Assembly (NCBI RefSeq): GCF_026810445.1
Contig: NZ_CP113949.1
Span: forward strand, 3,720,001 to 3,784,000
Length of the DNA: 64,000 nucleotides
Reading direction: 5' to 3'
Origin: Pseudomonas sp. BSw22131
GTDB lineage: Bacteria; Pseudomonadota; Gammaproteobacteria; Pseudomonadales; Pseudomonadaceae
The position numbers and the translations under genes were made by a program. Positions 1 through 8,707 of this stretch are shown here, one piece after another. Within the stretch, counting starts at the first letter, position 1. Each line of letters begins with the position of its first letter. The notes beneath the pieces were generated by a model. It was not told the origin of the DNA, made no database searches, and saw only the letters and a program-made list of their open reading frames with translations.

Positions 1-115
1 CGCGCTGGACCGCAGCGTGCTGCTGATGCATGTGTTTGATCTGGAAGACGAAGCGGCGTTTATCGCGCACTTCAAGTCCGCCTACGAACGCCCGTTGATG
101 GAGATTTTCCAATGA
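1..115 (+). CDS. phaE: Monovalent cation/H+ antiporter subunit E, C-terminal fragment
   Basis: Only the last 37 codons are in the window; the gene enters from the left edge in the frame that stops with TGA at 113-115. The visible peptide ends in the soluble tail typical of PhaE/MnhE/MrpE proteins (for example LLMHVFDLEDEAAF). The stop overlaps the ATG of the next gene (ATGA), and that gene is a clear subunit F, so operon order E-F-G supports the call. Subunit E is a small membrane subunit of the multisubunit Na+(K+)/H+ antiporter. The identity rests mainly on context because the membrane segments lie outside the window. Confidence 0.75.
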   Translation, partial: ALDRSVLLMHVFDLEDEAAFIAHFKSAYERPLMEIFQ

Positions 116-390
116 GCGCTCTGCTTGCCAATGCGATTCTGTTGAGCCTGTTTATATTCGCCGTCGCCATGGTCCTGACGCTGATCCGCCTGTTCAAAGG
201 TCCGTCCGCGCAGGACCGGGTGCTGGCGCTGGATTATCTGTACATCCTGGCGATGCTGACGATGCTGGTGCTGGGCGTCCGTTACGCCAGCGACTCCTAC
301 TTCGAGGCAGCGTTGCTGATTGCGCTGTTTGGCTTTGTAGGGTCGTTCGCGCTGGCCAAATTTCTGTTGCGTGGCGAGGTGATCGAATGA
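112..390 (+). CDS. phaF: Monovalent cation/H+ antiporter subunit F
   Basis: A 92-residue protein of the MnhF/MrpF/PhaF family, of normal length. Three hydrophobic helices are visible: about residues 5-25, 38-57 and 64-86. The family hallmark RLFKGPSAQDRVLALD lies in the first cytoplasmic loop. It is a small integral subunit of the heteromeric cation/proton antiporter used for pH and salt homeostasis in the inner membrane. It overlaps the upstream subunit E stop by ATGA and the downstream subunit G start by ATGA, so the three are translationally coupled. K+ versus Na+ preference cannot be read from this subunit. Confidence 0.92.
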   Translation: MSALLANAILLSLFIFAVAMVLTLIRLFKGPSAQDRVLALDYLYILAMLTMLVLGVRYASDSYFEAALLIALFGFVGSFALAKFLLRGEVIE

Positions 391-752
391 ATGCGCCGGA
401 TGTGTTGCCTTTTTGGGCGGAAGCGCTGACAGCCATTTTACTGGTGCTCAGCAGCCTGTTTGCGCTGACCGGCGCCGTCGGCTTGCTGCGCATGAAGGAT
501 TTCTTCCAGCGTATGCACCCGCCTGCGCTCGCTTCCACCATCGGCGCGTGGTGCGTTGCGCTGGCCTCGATCGTGTATTTCTCAGCGCTTAAAGCCAGCC
601 CGGTGATTCACGCCTGGCTGATTCCGGTCCTGCTGGCGATCACGGTTCCCGTCACCACGCTGCTGCTGGCGCGCACCGGGTTATTCCGCCAGCGCATGGC
701 CGGCGACGACGTGCCGCCAGAAGTCAGCAACGGTCAACATGACGGCAATTGA
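387..752 (+). CDS. phaG: Monovalent cation/H+ antiporter subunit G
   Basis: A 121-residue MnhG/PhaG-family membrane protein with three predicted helices (about residues 9-35, 48-68, 72-95) and the conserved segment GLLRMKDFFQRMHPPALAST between the first two. It is the last subunit of the E-F-G end of a multisubunit monovalent cation/H+ antiporter. The start ATG overlaps the stop of subunit F (ATGA). It is the last gene of the operon here: the next gene is on the opposite strand and I see no strong hairpin in the 90-base gap. The hydrophilic tail after residue 105 is variable in the family. Confidence 0.92.
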   Translation: MNAPDVLPFWAEALTAILLVLSSLFALTGAVGLLRMKDFFQRMHPPALASTIGAWCVALASIVYFSALKASPVIHAWLIPVLLAITVPVTTLLLARTGLFRQRMAGDDVPPEVSNGQHDGN

Positions 753-842
753 TAGCAGCGGGCGGATCTGTAGCAGCCAAAGCGCGGCAGGGTGCAGTTG
801 CCGGAGCTTTCAAGCGCACCACAGCCTCGCGCTGGAAACGGC

Positions 843-1310
843 TTATTCGCTCGGTTTGAAATTGAGCTCGCCTTTGCGCCATTTGGCGGCTTTGCCGGCG
901 GCTGCTTTCAGCACTTTGCTCAGGCCGCTGGCGATCTGCTCGCTGGCCGCGAACACCATGAAAATGGTTTGCGACTCCTTGAAGACAATCCCGTGCCCTT
1001 CCGCAGTGTCGACATAGGCGTATTCGCCCAGTCCGTAAACGGTCATTTTGATCTCGCGAAACTTTAACTCGAACTTGCCGCCTTCCCGACTGGGCAGTAC
1101 AGCCGCGCGGAAATGATCGCCGACCTTAAGCTCAAGACGTGGTTTATCGTCCACCACCAACGCGCTTTGGGTGTCGATTTCGGCCATGTAGATGCCTTCG
1201 GCGGACTGCTCCAGGACATAAACAAAACGCGCCTGGAACTGTTTCACCAATTTAGCGCGCAGATCACCGAGCACAAATAAAGCATGGGTATCCAGATTAC
1301 TTACTGCCAA
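843..1310 (-). CDS. Conserved protein of unknown function
   Basis: I chose a TTG start at 1310 because GGGAG sits eight bases upstream and because the reading frame before it looks non-coding. This gives a 155-residue protein beginning with an SNLDTHALFVLGDLRAKLV segment. It has no signal peptide or membrane segment. It looks like a soluble, mostly beta domain (alternating hydrophobic strands through residues 20-110) with a basic tail rich in Ala and Lys. I recognise no enzyme motif; a PilZ-like or translation-related fold is possible but unsupported. It converges on phaG from the other strand. Confidence 0.6.
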   Translation of the reverse strand: MAVSNLDTHALFVLGDLRAKLVKQFQARFVYVLEQSAEGIYMAEIDTQSALVVDDKPRLELKVGDHFRAAVLPSREGGKFELKFREIKMTVYGLGEYAYVDTAEGHGIVFKESQTIFMVFAASEQIASGLSKVLKAAAGKAAKWRKGELNFKPSE

Positions 1311-1652
1311 TGTACAAACTCCCAACCTGAAAGAAACCCGCCCGGCCATGCCGCCAGGCAACAAATATAGATGGCGATCACACGATGCACCCTGCGTGCC
1401 GGGCGCTGGCACGCGGAGGATTCTACCGGCTAGCGGTCATTGTGCGATATATACCTTTCGTCCACTACGCCCCGGATTTGCGCCGCCATGGCTCACTCCG
1501 GGTGCTTGCGACCGGCGCTGAGTGCATCCGTGGCGTGCGGGCACATGCGTACAAAGAGGTCGAACTCTCGACAGGTAGCCGACTCACATGCAGCACAGGC
1601 CTGAACATACCGTAAATGCCAGTGCGGGCGACATGCCCGGCGAGGAGATAGC
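1311..1652. other. Intergenic region between divergent small genes
   Basis: About 340 bases without a supportable gene. It lies between the minus-strand unknown protein and the plus-strand DUF2789 gene, so it must hold promoters in both directions. An AT-rich patch around 1438-1460 (GCGATATATACC) could contribute a -10. I see no repeat or RNA gene. Confidence 0.4.
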
Positions 1653-1892
1653 ATGGACACCACCACACCGACACTTGAAACATTGTTCGACCAACTGGGT
1701 CTGGACTCCGATCAGGCCAGCATCGACGCGTTCGTCGAGCAACACGGTCCTTTGGCAGACGACGTGAAGGTCTCGGAAGCCGATTTCTGGACCCCTACAC
1801 AGCAGAAGTTTCTGAAAGACCAGATGCAACTGGACGCCGAATGGGCGCCAGCGGTGGACGAACTCAATGCACTGTTGCACGAAACCAAATAG
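1653..1892 (+). CDS. DUF2789 family protein
   Basis: A 79-residue acidic protein that fits the whole DUF2789 family, small proteins found mainly in Pseudomonas and relatives: LETLFDQLGLDS near the start, LADDVKVSEADFWTPTQQKF in the middle and a helical end with LNALLHETK. The start is well supported by GAGGAG seven bases upstream of the ATG. No membrane segment or signal is present. The family's function is unknown. It stands alone, with divergent and convergent neighbours on either side. Confidence 0.85.
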   Translation: MDTTTPTLETLFDQLGLDSDQASIDAFVEQHGPLADDVKVSEADFWTPTQQKFLKDQMQLDAEWAPAVDELNALLHETK

Positions 1893-1943
1893 GTTTCAGC
1901 CAACAGGCAAGGGTCCACGGCACCGGCGCCGCCCGCTATCTGC

Positions 1944-3413
1944 CTATTGCGGATAGCCCGGCTGCTGGTCATTTGGAAACCTCGTGCGCCCTTCACTGCC
2001 GGGCGCATGAATGAAAAAACTGTCACTCCACAATGTTGACTTCCCTACAAAGGTATTCCAGTGAGCGGAGCGATGGATATAACGCCGGGACAAAACACGG
2101 GCGTCATACTCGCTCAGCACGATTCGCCCTTTCTGCCCTTGCTCGATCAACCTGAGCGAAATTTCCCGTAATTCCGGCGGAATACTCAGCACGTCTGTTG
2201 CCGGAACTGCTACCAGCGGGACGCCCTGTTCCAGCGCCAGCGCATGCATCAACCGTAAGTACACCCGCGAAAGATGACCAAACACCGTTCGTTCAAGGCT
2301 CACCGCTGCCCACACCTCTTTCATGCCACGGGTCGAATGGCTGTGACGCTCCCAGCATTTCACTTGCAGATGTGCCTCGGCATCACGCGGATCGAGCCAA
2401 CGGAGGCGGTCCATGGCCTGAAGCTCTGCCTGGGTCTCGCGAAAGGCATGAGTGTCCTCGCTGAGCGTCTGCAAACTCACTTGGCTGCGCCGGGGTCGCG
2501 TCAACAGGAGTGTCTCCTGCAGTTGCGCCGGGTAGCCCCCACCGACGTCAGAATGCGCACCTGGCACTGTGATTTCCCGCTCCCACCCTGGCGCGATACT
2601 GTTCAGGGAAAAATTGCGCCGCTGCTCATCCCCCGCCACTAGGTGAATGACTTCCTGCGCACAACCGGGAGGCAAAAACAGATTGACCCGCTTATTGACC
2701 GAATCACTGACAGACCCCAAGTCACAAATGCTGCCGATGGCCGCCACCGTGTCGAACAGTCCAATCACTTTCAGGCGAATACACGCATTGGCCCAGGTGA
2801 ACGCTTCAGATAATGGTAACCCCCGCCGCGCCATGATTTTTTCGAATAGACCATTGTGTTGTTTGAGTACCTCGTTGGCGAGGTGACGGGCGGCCGCAGC
2901 ACCGCGGCTAAAACCGAACAGGTCCAGTTCCAGCGCGGCAATGACACAACCCGGGTTGTGCGCAGAAAACTCGCCTAACACTTTCAGGATCTTTTTTACA
3001 CTGATCACAACTTTTGCAACAACACCGGTATGGCCGCGACCGAAACTCAGCCCGGATATAAAGTCTCGCCCTCCTGATGTTGTGCCGATACCGCTGACAT
3101 AAATGGAATGATAAGCCCTGAGCCCATCGCCGTTATTTCTTGCGACAGGCTGTTTTTTGTATAGATCGGCCAGCAAAGCGATATTGGTCAGCTCATTGGC
3201 ATAGCTGCTGTTGGGGTCAGAGTGGCGTCCGCCGCACTCTTTGATGTGTTTGTGGTGATAAATTTCCGCCATGGCCCGGCAATCCGCACCGATCTGACTG
3301 TTGATGCGATTGTTGCCTGTGCCGTCAAAAAATATGCCCAGGCGCAGAGTGACTGCCAGTGACGCATTTAGCGAAATATCCGGTTTTAAAGTGTTGTTTT
3401 TTTCATTAGTCAT
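1944..3413 (-). CDS. DUF2235 (Tle1-like) alpha/beta hydrolase
   Basis: A 489-residue protein with a DUF2235 domain over most of its length. Near the N-terminus LGIFFDGTGNNR gives the first strand and loop; the nucleophile elbow is GFSRGAAAARHLANEV (G-x-S-x-G); further on PGAHSDVGGGYP is the conserved Asp/His block. The family includes type VI secretion phospholipase effectors (Tle1) that attack rival membranes. The start at 3413 is chosen over an upstream ATG because AAGGGA precedes it by nine bases. No VgrG, PAAR, Hcp, chaperone or obvious immunity gene is adjacent, so an effector role is inference. Confidence 0.85.
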   Translation of the reverse strand: MTNEKNNTLKPDISLNASLAVTLRLGIFFDGTGNNRINSQIGADCRAMAEIYHHKHIKECGGRHSDPNSSYANELTNIALLADLYKKQPVARNNGDGLRAYHSIYVSGIGTTSGGRDFISGLSFGRGHTGVVAKVVISVKKILKVLGEFSAHNPGCVIAALELDLFGFSRGAAAARHLANEVLKQHNGLFEKIMARRGLPLSEAFTWANACIRLKVIGLFDTVAAIGSICDLGSVSDSVNKRVNLFLPPGCAQEVIHLVAGDEQRRNFSLNSIAPGWEREITVPGAHSDVGGGYPAQLQETLLLTRPRRSQVSLQTLSEDTHAFRETQAELQAMDRLRWLDPRDAEAHLQVKCWERHSHSTRGMKEVWAAVSLERTVFGHLSRVYLRLMHALALEQGVPLVAVPATDVLSIPPELREISLRLIEQGQKGRIVLSEYDARVLSRRYIHRSAHWNTFVGKSTLWSDSFFIHAPGSEGRTRFPNDQQPGYPQ

Positions 3414-3671
3414 ATTGCAGATCCCTTGCATGCTGTATTGAAAGCTGATGTTGAACAAAAACATTCAGGCATATTCAATACAGCTTGCTTGTAACTGCAC
3501 TTACGTCAACCCTCCAACCTTAGTTTCAGAAGATTCCCACGCAAACTGATGTATTAACAAACAGGGCTTAAAGCAAACTCTTACAGAGCAATGGGCAAGT
3601 ACTTAGACATGAGCGTAATAAAGCCGCGCTCAACACTTTCTCAAAACGAATACGGAAGGGGCCATAAACGG

Positions 3672-3748
3672 AAAAAGCGGCTTCACTCGTCGATTGCTGT
3701 GTACTTGCACACAGTGTGTGCTGAACAACCATCGGGAATGAAGCCGCT
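3672..3748 (-). terminator. Rho-independent terminator with a long branched loop
   Basis: Read on the minus strand, AGCGGCTTCA pairs with TGAAGCCGCT and is followed at once by TTTTT. The 52-base loop carries a second small hairpin around CACACACTGTGTG. It lies just downstream of the DksA-like gene and is oriented to end its transcript. Confidence 0.65.
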
Positions 3749-3774
3749 ATGGCGCAGGGCAAGCCAGCGTAGCG

Positions 3775-4179
3775 TCAGGCCTGGCGCTGGTGACGGTCGA
3801 TCTGTTCGTGCCGCTCTTGCGCTTCGATGCAATATTTGGTGGCAGGGCTGATCAGCAGACGTTTCAGGCCAATAGGCTCGCCGCTGTCATCACACCAGCC
3901 AAACGTATCGTCAGCAATGCGCGAAAGGGCCATTTCCAGCTGTGGAAGCATGCGCTGGTCGCGGTCGATGACATTCACCAGCCAGTGACGCTCTTCCTCG
4001 ACAGACGCGGCATCGGCAGGATCGGCCGGCGACTCCAGGCTTTCGATGGCGATACGGCTCTGTTCGATGCGCCCGTGGATTTCCACTTTCATGGACTGCA
4101 ACAGCTCGACGAAGAAAGCGTGCTGCTCGGCGTTCATGTAATCATCGGCCGGCATCGCCAGCAACTTTTCCTTGGTCAT
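3775..4179 (-). CDS. DksA/TraR family protein lacking two zinc ligands (DksA2-like)
   Basis: A 134-residue DksA-type protein: an N-terminal helix, a long coiled coil (about residues 15-90) that reaches into the RNA polymerase secondary channel, and a C-terminal globule. In DksA the zinc finger is C-x2-C-x17-C-x2-C; here the four positions are Cys96, Ser99, Cys117 and Ala120, so only two ligands remain. This matches the pattern of the zinc-independent paralogue DksA2 of P. aeruginosa, which replaces DksA under zinc shortage. The start at 4179 has AGAGA upstream. I see no clear Zur operator in the upstream 260 bases, so zinc regulation is not shown. Confidence 0.85.
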   Translation of the reverse strand: MTKEKLLAMPADDYMNAEQHAFFVELLQSMKVEIHGRIEQSRIAIESLESPADPADAASVEEERHWLVNVIDRDQRMLPQLEMALSRIADDTFGWCDDSGEPIGLKRLLISPATKYCIEAQERHEQIDRHQRQA

Positions 4180-4445
4180 TGATTTCTCTATAAAAAAAAC
4201 GTGCATTAAGGCGAATTAAAGGAGCGGCTCAGCGTAGCCGTAAAAGCGCCATAGTCTCCAAGCGCCACCTGGCACTCAATTTACGAGGGGCGGCAGTCTA
4301 AGGCCGGGTTCACGGCTCGGCAACCTAATTGAACGAGATTCGCTCAATGCCCCCTGAAAACCCCGGTGGCATTGAGCAAAACCTACGTCTGGGTGGCAAT
4401 GTCTGACTCGACACCACCCAGTCGGTTCAAACCCATTACAAAACA

Positions 4446-4469
4446 AAAAGGGCCAATCCAGGCCCTTTT
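4446..4469 (-). terminator. Intrinsic terminator of the inositol ABC transporter operon
   Basis: AAAAGGGCC and GGCCCTTTT flank a six-base loop; on the minus strand the stem is followed by TTTTTGTTTTG. It lies 15 bases past the permease stop. Confidence 0.85.
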
Positions 4470-4484
4470 GTCTCTCCATCAGCC

Positions 4485-5513
4485 CTAGCGCTTGAGTTTG
4501 CGTTTATTACGGTATTGGTCGATCACCACCGCCACCACGATGATCAAACCTTTAATGATGTCCTGAACATACGCGTCGACCCCGACAAAAGTAAACCCGC
4601 TTGCCATCACTCCCAGGATCAGTGCCCCGATCACAGTGCCGGTGATACGTCCCACACCGCCCGCCAGACTGGTGCCGCCGATGACCGCAGCCGCAATCGC
4701 ATCCAGCTCATAAGACACGCCCATCCCCGCCTGCCCGGTGGCGGCACGCGCTGAGGCCACTACGCCAGCCAGACCCGCCAACAGACCGGCAATGCTGTAG
4801 ACGATCACCAGATGGCGTTTGACGTTTATGCCGCTGGTCCGCGCCGCCTGCATGTTGCCGCCGATAGCGTAGGTATATTTGCCGTACTTGGTGTAACGCA
4901 GGGCAATGTGGAAAAACACCGCCACCACCAGAAAGATCATCACCGGCATAGCGCCCTGGCCAATGGCGGTGTAGGAATCATTGAGCATGCTTACCGGCTG
5001 ACCTTCGGTGTAGAAGCGCGCCAACCCGCGTGCCGACACCATCATCCCCAGTGTCGCGATGAACGGCGGGATGCCGGTGATGGCAATGATGCTGCCGTTG
5101 ATCGCCCCCGCCAGCAGCCCGACGGCAAGCCCCACCACGACGGGAATCCATACCGGCAGATCGGTCAGCGACGGGAACACCGCCCGGGTGTAATCGGAAG
5201 ACTGCGCCAGGCTCGCCGCGACCATGGCCGACAGCGCCAGCACCGAGCCCGAGGACAGGTCGATGCCGGTGGTGATGATCACCTGCGTCACGCCGATGGC
5301 CAGCAGGCCAATGATCGACACTTGCAGGATCATCAGTACCAGGCGTTGGGAGTTCATCAAAAAGCTCTGATCGCGAACGATCCAGCCAAACAGCTCGAAG
5401 ATCAGACCGATGCCGATCAGGACCAGAAAAATACTCAGTTCGGTCGGCAACCGGCGCTTGTGTTTACTCGGTGCGGTGGCGGGTTTATTGTCCAGAATCG
5501 CGTTCATCTTCAT
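4485..5513 (-). CDS. Inositol-type ABC transporter permease
   Basis: A 342-residue inner-membrane protein of the RbsC/BPD_transp_2 family with about eight to ten hydrophobic helices from residue 24 onward and a basic tail (RNKRKLKR). The family motif SSGSVLALSAMVAA is at residues 65-80, and GGNMQAARTSGINVKR is the conserved cytoplasmic loop contacting the ATPase. It forms the channel of a pentose/inositol-type importer. It is the last gene of a three-gene operon (binding protein, ATPase, permease) ending in a terminator. Inositol as substrate is inferred from the adjacent iol genes and IolR-like sites. Confidence 0.9.
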   Translation of the reverse strand: MKMNAILDNKPATAPSKHKRRLPTELSIFLVLIGIGLIFELFGWIVRDQSFLMNSQRLVLMILQVSIIGLLAIGVTQVIITTGIDLSSGSVLALSAMVAASLAQSSDYTRAVFPSLTDLPVWIPVVVGLAVGLLAGAINGSIIAITGIPPFIATLGMMVSARGLARFYTEGQPVSMLNDSYTAIGQGAMPVMIFLVVAVFFHIALRYTKYGKYTYAIGGNMQAARTSGINVKRHLVIVYSIAGLLAGLAGVVASARAATGQAGMGVSYELDAIAAAVIGGTSLAGGVGRITGTVIGALILGVMASGFTFVGVDAYVQDIIKGLIIVVAVVIDQYRNKRKLKR

Positions 5514-5588
5514 GCGTGCCTCTTATTCTTGTCGGGTAGTTGCCCGTTGGCTGACCCGTCAAAGGACAGCGTTTCAATGAAGCGGCTG

Positions 5589-7157
5589 TCAGTGAACCGA
5601 ATTGCCTGACGCCAGGTGCATCACGCGCTCCTGCGTCGCTTCGGCGCGGTCAAGGGTGCCCATCAGTTCACCTTCGTGCATGACCAGGACCCGGTCGCTC
5701 ATGCCCAGCACTTCAGGCAGCTCCGAAGAAATCATGATCACCGCCATGCCTTCGCTGGCGAGGAACGAAATAAGCCGATAGATCTCCGCCTTGGCGCCCA
5801 CGTCGATGCCGCGTGTGGGTTCATCGAGAATCAATATTCGCGGGTTGGTCATTAGCCAACGCGCCAGCAAGGCTTTTTGCTGATTGCCGCCCGACAGCGT
5901 GTCGATGCACTGCTCCAGCGAAGGCGTCTTGACCCGCAGCTTTTTGCACATGTCTTCACACAGTGCTCGCAAGGCTTTCTGGTTGACGAAACCATTGCCG
6001 GCGTAATGCGGCAGGACGGCCATTTCCATGTTTTCCAGCACCGACAGACATGGAAACAGCCCGGTGAGCTTGCGGTCCTCGGTCAGCAGCGCAAAGCCTT
6101 TCTCAATGGCGAAGTGCGGATCGCTGACCCGGATGCTCTGACCGTCGAGGTGGATTTGGCCACGGGTGCTTGGGGTGATGCCGAAAATGGTTTCGGCAAC
6201 GTTGGTACGGCCCGAGCCCATCAAGCCGGCGATGCCCAGGATCTCCCCGGCGTGCAAGTCGAATGACACGCCGTCGAACACACCCTCCAGCGATAAATCA
6301 CGCACCGACAACAGCAACCTGCCGATTGGCGTCTCGCGCACCGGAAACAACTGCGTCAGCTCACGCCCGACCATCATCGAAATCAGGCTGTCGCCGTCCA
6401 TGCTGTCGGCGCGCTGCAGGCCGATATAAGCGCCATCGCGAAACACAGCCACTTCATCGGCGATGCTGAACACTTCGTTCATTTTGTGGGTGATGTAGAT
6501 GATGCCCTTACCCTGGGCGCGCAGGTCGGCGATGATCGAAAACAGGTGCTCCACTTCGGTTTCGGTGATGGCCGAGGTGGGCTCGTCCATGATCAACACA
6601 TCGGAATCGTAAGACACAGCTTTGGCGATCTCGACCATCTGCCGCTCGGCGATGCTCAGGTGCCCTACCATTTCCTGCGGGTCGAGGTCGATGCGCAGCC
6701 GCTCAAGTAACGCAGCGGTGCAGCGGTACATTTCCCGGTGATCGACCATATGAAAGCCATTGAGCTGTTCACGGCCGATCCAGATATTCTCGGCGATGCT
6801 CATGTGCGGCATCAGGTTGAGTTCCTGATGGATCATGGCGATGCCCGATTGCAGTGCCGACAACGGCGTATCGAAGGTCACCGGCTTGCCGCGCAGGCGA
6901 ATCTCGCCAGCGTCAGGCTGATAAATACCGGCGATGATTTTCATCAGCGTCGATTTACCCGCGCCGTTCTCACCCATCAACGCCAATACGCTGCCAGGCC
7001 GGACCCGCAGTTGCACGTTGTTGAGCGCGATCACACCGGGAAAGCCTTTGCTGACGTTGAGTATTTCAAGCAGGTAAGGCGATTCGGCGTTCAGCACGCC
7101 CGCGTCGGCGGTAGCGTCGGTGCTGGCGTTGCTCGAAGCAGTGGCGGAAGCAAACAT
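5589..7157 (-). CDS. Inositol-type ABC transporter, double ATPase subunit
   Basis: A 522-residue protein with two fused ABC domains, as in MglA/RbsA/IatA. The first has Walker [10 protein letters not shown] and Walker [11 protein letters not shown]; the ABC signature there is divergent ([14 protein letters not shown]). The second has a degenerate P-loop ([10 protein letters not shown]), the signature [15 protein letters not shown] and Walker [15 protein letters not shown]. This asymmetry is normal for sugar importers of this class. An N-terminal low-complexity Ala/Ser/Thr stretch of about 25 residues precedes the first domain. The start at 7157 has AGGAG eight bases upstream. It lies between the binding protein and the permease. 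Confidence 0.92.
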   Translation of the reverse strand: MFASATASSNASTDATADAGVLNAESPYLLEILNVSKGFPGVIALNNVQLRVRPGSVLALMGENGAGKSTLMKIIAGIYQPDAGEIRLRGKPVTFDTPLSALQSGIAMIHQELNLMPHMSIAENIWIGREQLNGFHMVDHREMYRCTAALLERLRIDLDPQEMVGHLSIAERQMVEIAKAVSYDSDVLIMDEPTSAITETEVEHLFSIIADLRAQGKGIIYITHKMNEVFSIADEVAVFRDGAYIGLQRADSMDGDSLISMMVGRELTQLFPVRETPIGRLLLSVRDLSLEGVFDGVSFDLHAGEILGIAGLMGSGRTNVAETIFGITPSTRGQIHLDGQSIRVSDPHFAIEKGFALLTEDRKLTGLFPCLSVLENMEMAVLPHYAGNGFVNQKALRALCEDMCKKLRVKTPSLEQCIDTLSGGNQQKALLARWLMTNPRILILDEPTRGIDVGAKAEIYRLISFLASEGMAVIMISSELPEVLGMSDRVLVMHEGELMGTLDRAEATQERVMHLASGNSVH

Positions 7158-7224
7158 GATCACAGGCTCCTGGACGACAGTGGCCCGGGAAAAGCGCAAG
7201 GCGCCCCTCCCGGGCAGTCGGTTT

Positions 7225-8154
7225 TTATTTGAAGGTGTCGACGTTTTCCGGCGTGATCAGCTTGAAGGGAATCACGATGGCCTGTTGTGGCAGCGCTTCC
7301 TTCTTCGCCATCTTCACGGCGGCGTCGATGGAGCCTTCACCCTGACCCTTGGCATCCTGGAACACCGACACGGTCAGTTGCCCTTTCTTGACTGCGCTCA
7401 GCCCGTCAGGCGTGCCGTCAACACCCGCCACAAACACCTCACCCTGCTTCTTGCCAGCCTGTTTGAGGGCCATGGCAGCACCAATGGCCATCTCGTCGTT
7501 GTTGGAGACCACGGCGTTGAAGTCTTTGCCCTGGGTCAACCAATTGTTGGTGATGTCCATGCCTTTCTGCCGTCCCCAGGCGCCTTCCTGCTGCTCGACA
7601 ATCTTGATGTCGGGGTATTTTTTCAGGATTTCCTTCACGCCTTCGGTGCGGTCTCGCGTGGAGTTGTTCGACAGCTCACCGAGCAAAATCACGATGGTGC
7701 CTTTGCCGTCCATTTTCTTCGCCAGGTATTCCATTTGCAGTCTGCCGGCCTCTTTATCGTCAGAGGTCACGGAGGCGACGCCTGCTGGCAGCTTCGGATC
7801 ATCCGGGCGACGGTTAACGTAGACCAGCGGGATACCGGCAGCGGTGGCCGCTTTGGTGATACGTGCGGTGGCTTCTGTGTCGACCGGGTTGACGATCAGC
7901 GCATCGACTTTCTTGCCAATCAGCTCCTGCACCTGATCGAGCTGTTTATTGACGTCGTTGCGGCCATCGACAAATTGCAGGTCGACGCCGCCCATGGCCT
8001 TGGCTTTCTTGCCCATGTCTTCACGCATGTAAGTCAGGTAGGTGTCGTCGAACTGCGACATGGCCACGCCGATCTTCAGGTCCGCCGCCATGACGGCGCC
8101 GCTGCCGAGCATCATTGCCAATGCCAGCGAGGTGAAACGAAGCTTGATATTCAT
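7225..8154 (-). CDS. Inositol-type ABC transporter periplasmic binding protein
   Basis: A 309-residue Peripla_BP_4 protein. Residues 1-23 form a Sec signal peptide ending in AVMA before [10 protein letters not shown]. The mature protein has the two-lobe pattern of ribose/inositol binders: [56 protein letters not shown] and [17 protein letters not shown]. It delivers ligand to the permease/ATPase encoded just downstream. The start at 8154 has GGAGA nine bases upstream. The 553-base gap upstream and the IolR-like sites in it suggest a promoter separate from the catabolic genes. Confidence 0.92.
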   Translation of the reverse strand: MNIKLRFTSLALAMMLGSGAVMAADLKIGVAMSQFDDTYLTYMREDMGKKAKAMGGVDLQFVDGRNDVNKQLDQVQELIGKKVDALIVNPVDTEATARITKAATAAGIPLVYVNRRPDDPKLPAGVASVTSDDKEAGRLQMEYLAKKMDGKGTIVILLGELSNNSTRDRTEGVKEILKKYPDIKIVEQQEGAWGRQKGMDITNNWLTQGKDFNAVVSNNDEMAIGAAMALKQAGKKQGEVFVAGVDGTPDGLSAVKKGQLTVSVFQDAKGQGEGSIDAAVKMAKKEALPQQAIVIPFKLITPENVDTFK

Positions 8155-8596
8155 GAACGGTCTGTCTCCAAATTCTTGTTGTTGTAGTGAATTGGGTAGC
8201 GACTGCTTCCGCGGGACGCTCAAAAGCCCTTGGCGTTGTGCGGCAGACGAACGATCGGCGCGCCCGGCAAGGCGCACATCAACATCCCGTTGCGCTCTAT
8301 GCAAAGCGCGCGAGCGAGGGCATTGCATGCGTGGCGCAGGGCGCGCAGAAAAGAGGGTTCAGTGCGCAGAGGGCTCTGCGAATCAAGGCCAGAGGCCTTG
8401 GGATGAAGGTGAGACAAGGAGCGGGCAGGACGGAAAACGGGGCGGCAGGCTTTGGGGCCATGAGTAAAGGTTTTCATCGACAGTACCTTTCTACTATTGG
8501 TCTTTTTGTTTTTGTGTCGCGAGTCCGGCGAAGGGTCTTAAGTGACTGGAACCCCGCGCCTGCCACGACAGTCGGCAACCTGGAAATGACTCTATT

Positions 8597-8639
8597 GGAA
8601 AATAATTTCTAATTCAACAGCTTTTAGAATTTATTTCTA
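8597..8639 (-). promoter_or_regulatory. Probable IolR operators upstream of the inositol transporter
   Basis: Two AT-rich palindromic sites. GGAA-AATAAT-TTCT at 8597-8610 is one base from the GGAA-N6-TTCC motif described for RpiR-type IolR. TAGAA-N5-TTCTA at 8625-8639 is a second inverted repeat with a shorter spacer. They lie in the 553-base gap between the dehydrogenase and the binding-protein gene, which also holds an 85-codon open frame of doubtful reality (8220-8477, minus). No biochemical proof is implied. Confidence 0.5.
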
Positions 8640-8707
8640 TTCTGTTATTTGAGCGCTGCGACACGCTTTAAAAGGGGTGTGTTTCGCGCGCCCCCTCCTT
8701 GTCTGGA

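Noticed and set aside
3591..3851. 86-codon frame between the DUF2235 and DksA-like genes
   Set aside because: It runs through the terminator hairpin and into the DksA-like gene on the other strand.
7120..8187. 355-codon plus-strand frame opposite the binding protein
   Set aside because: Shadow of the periplasmic binding protein gene; no start context or known domain.
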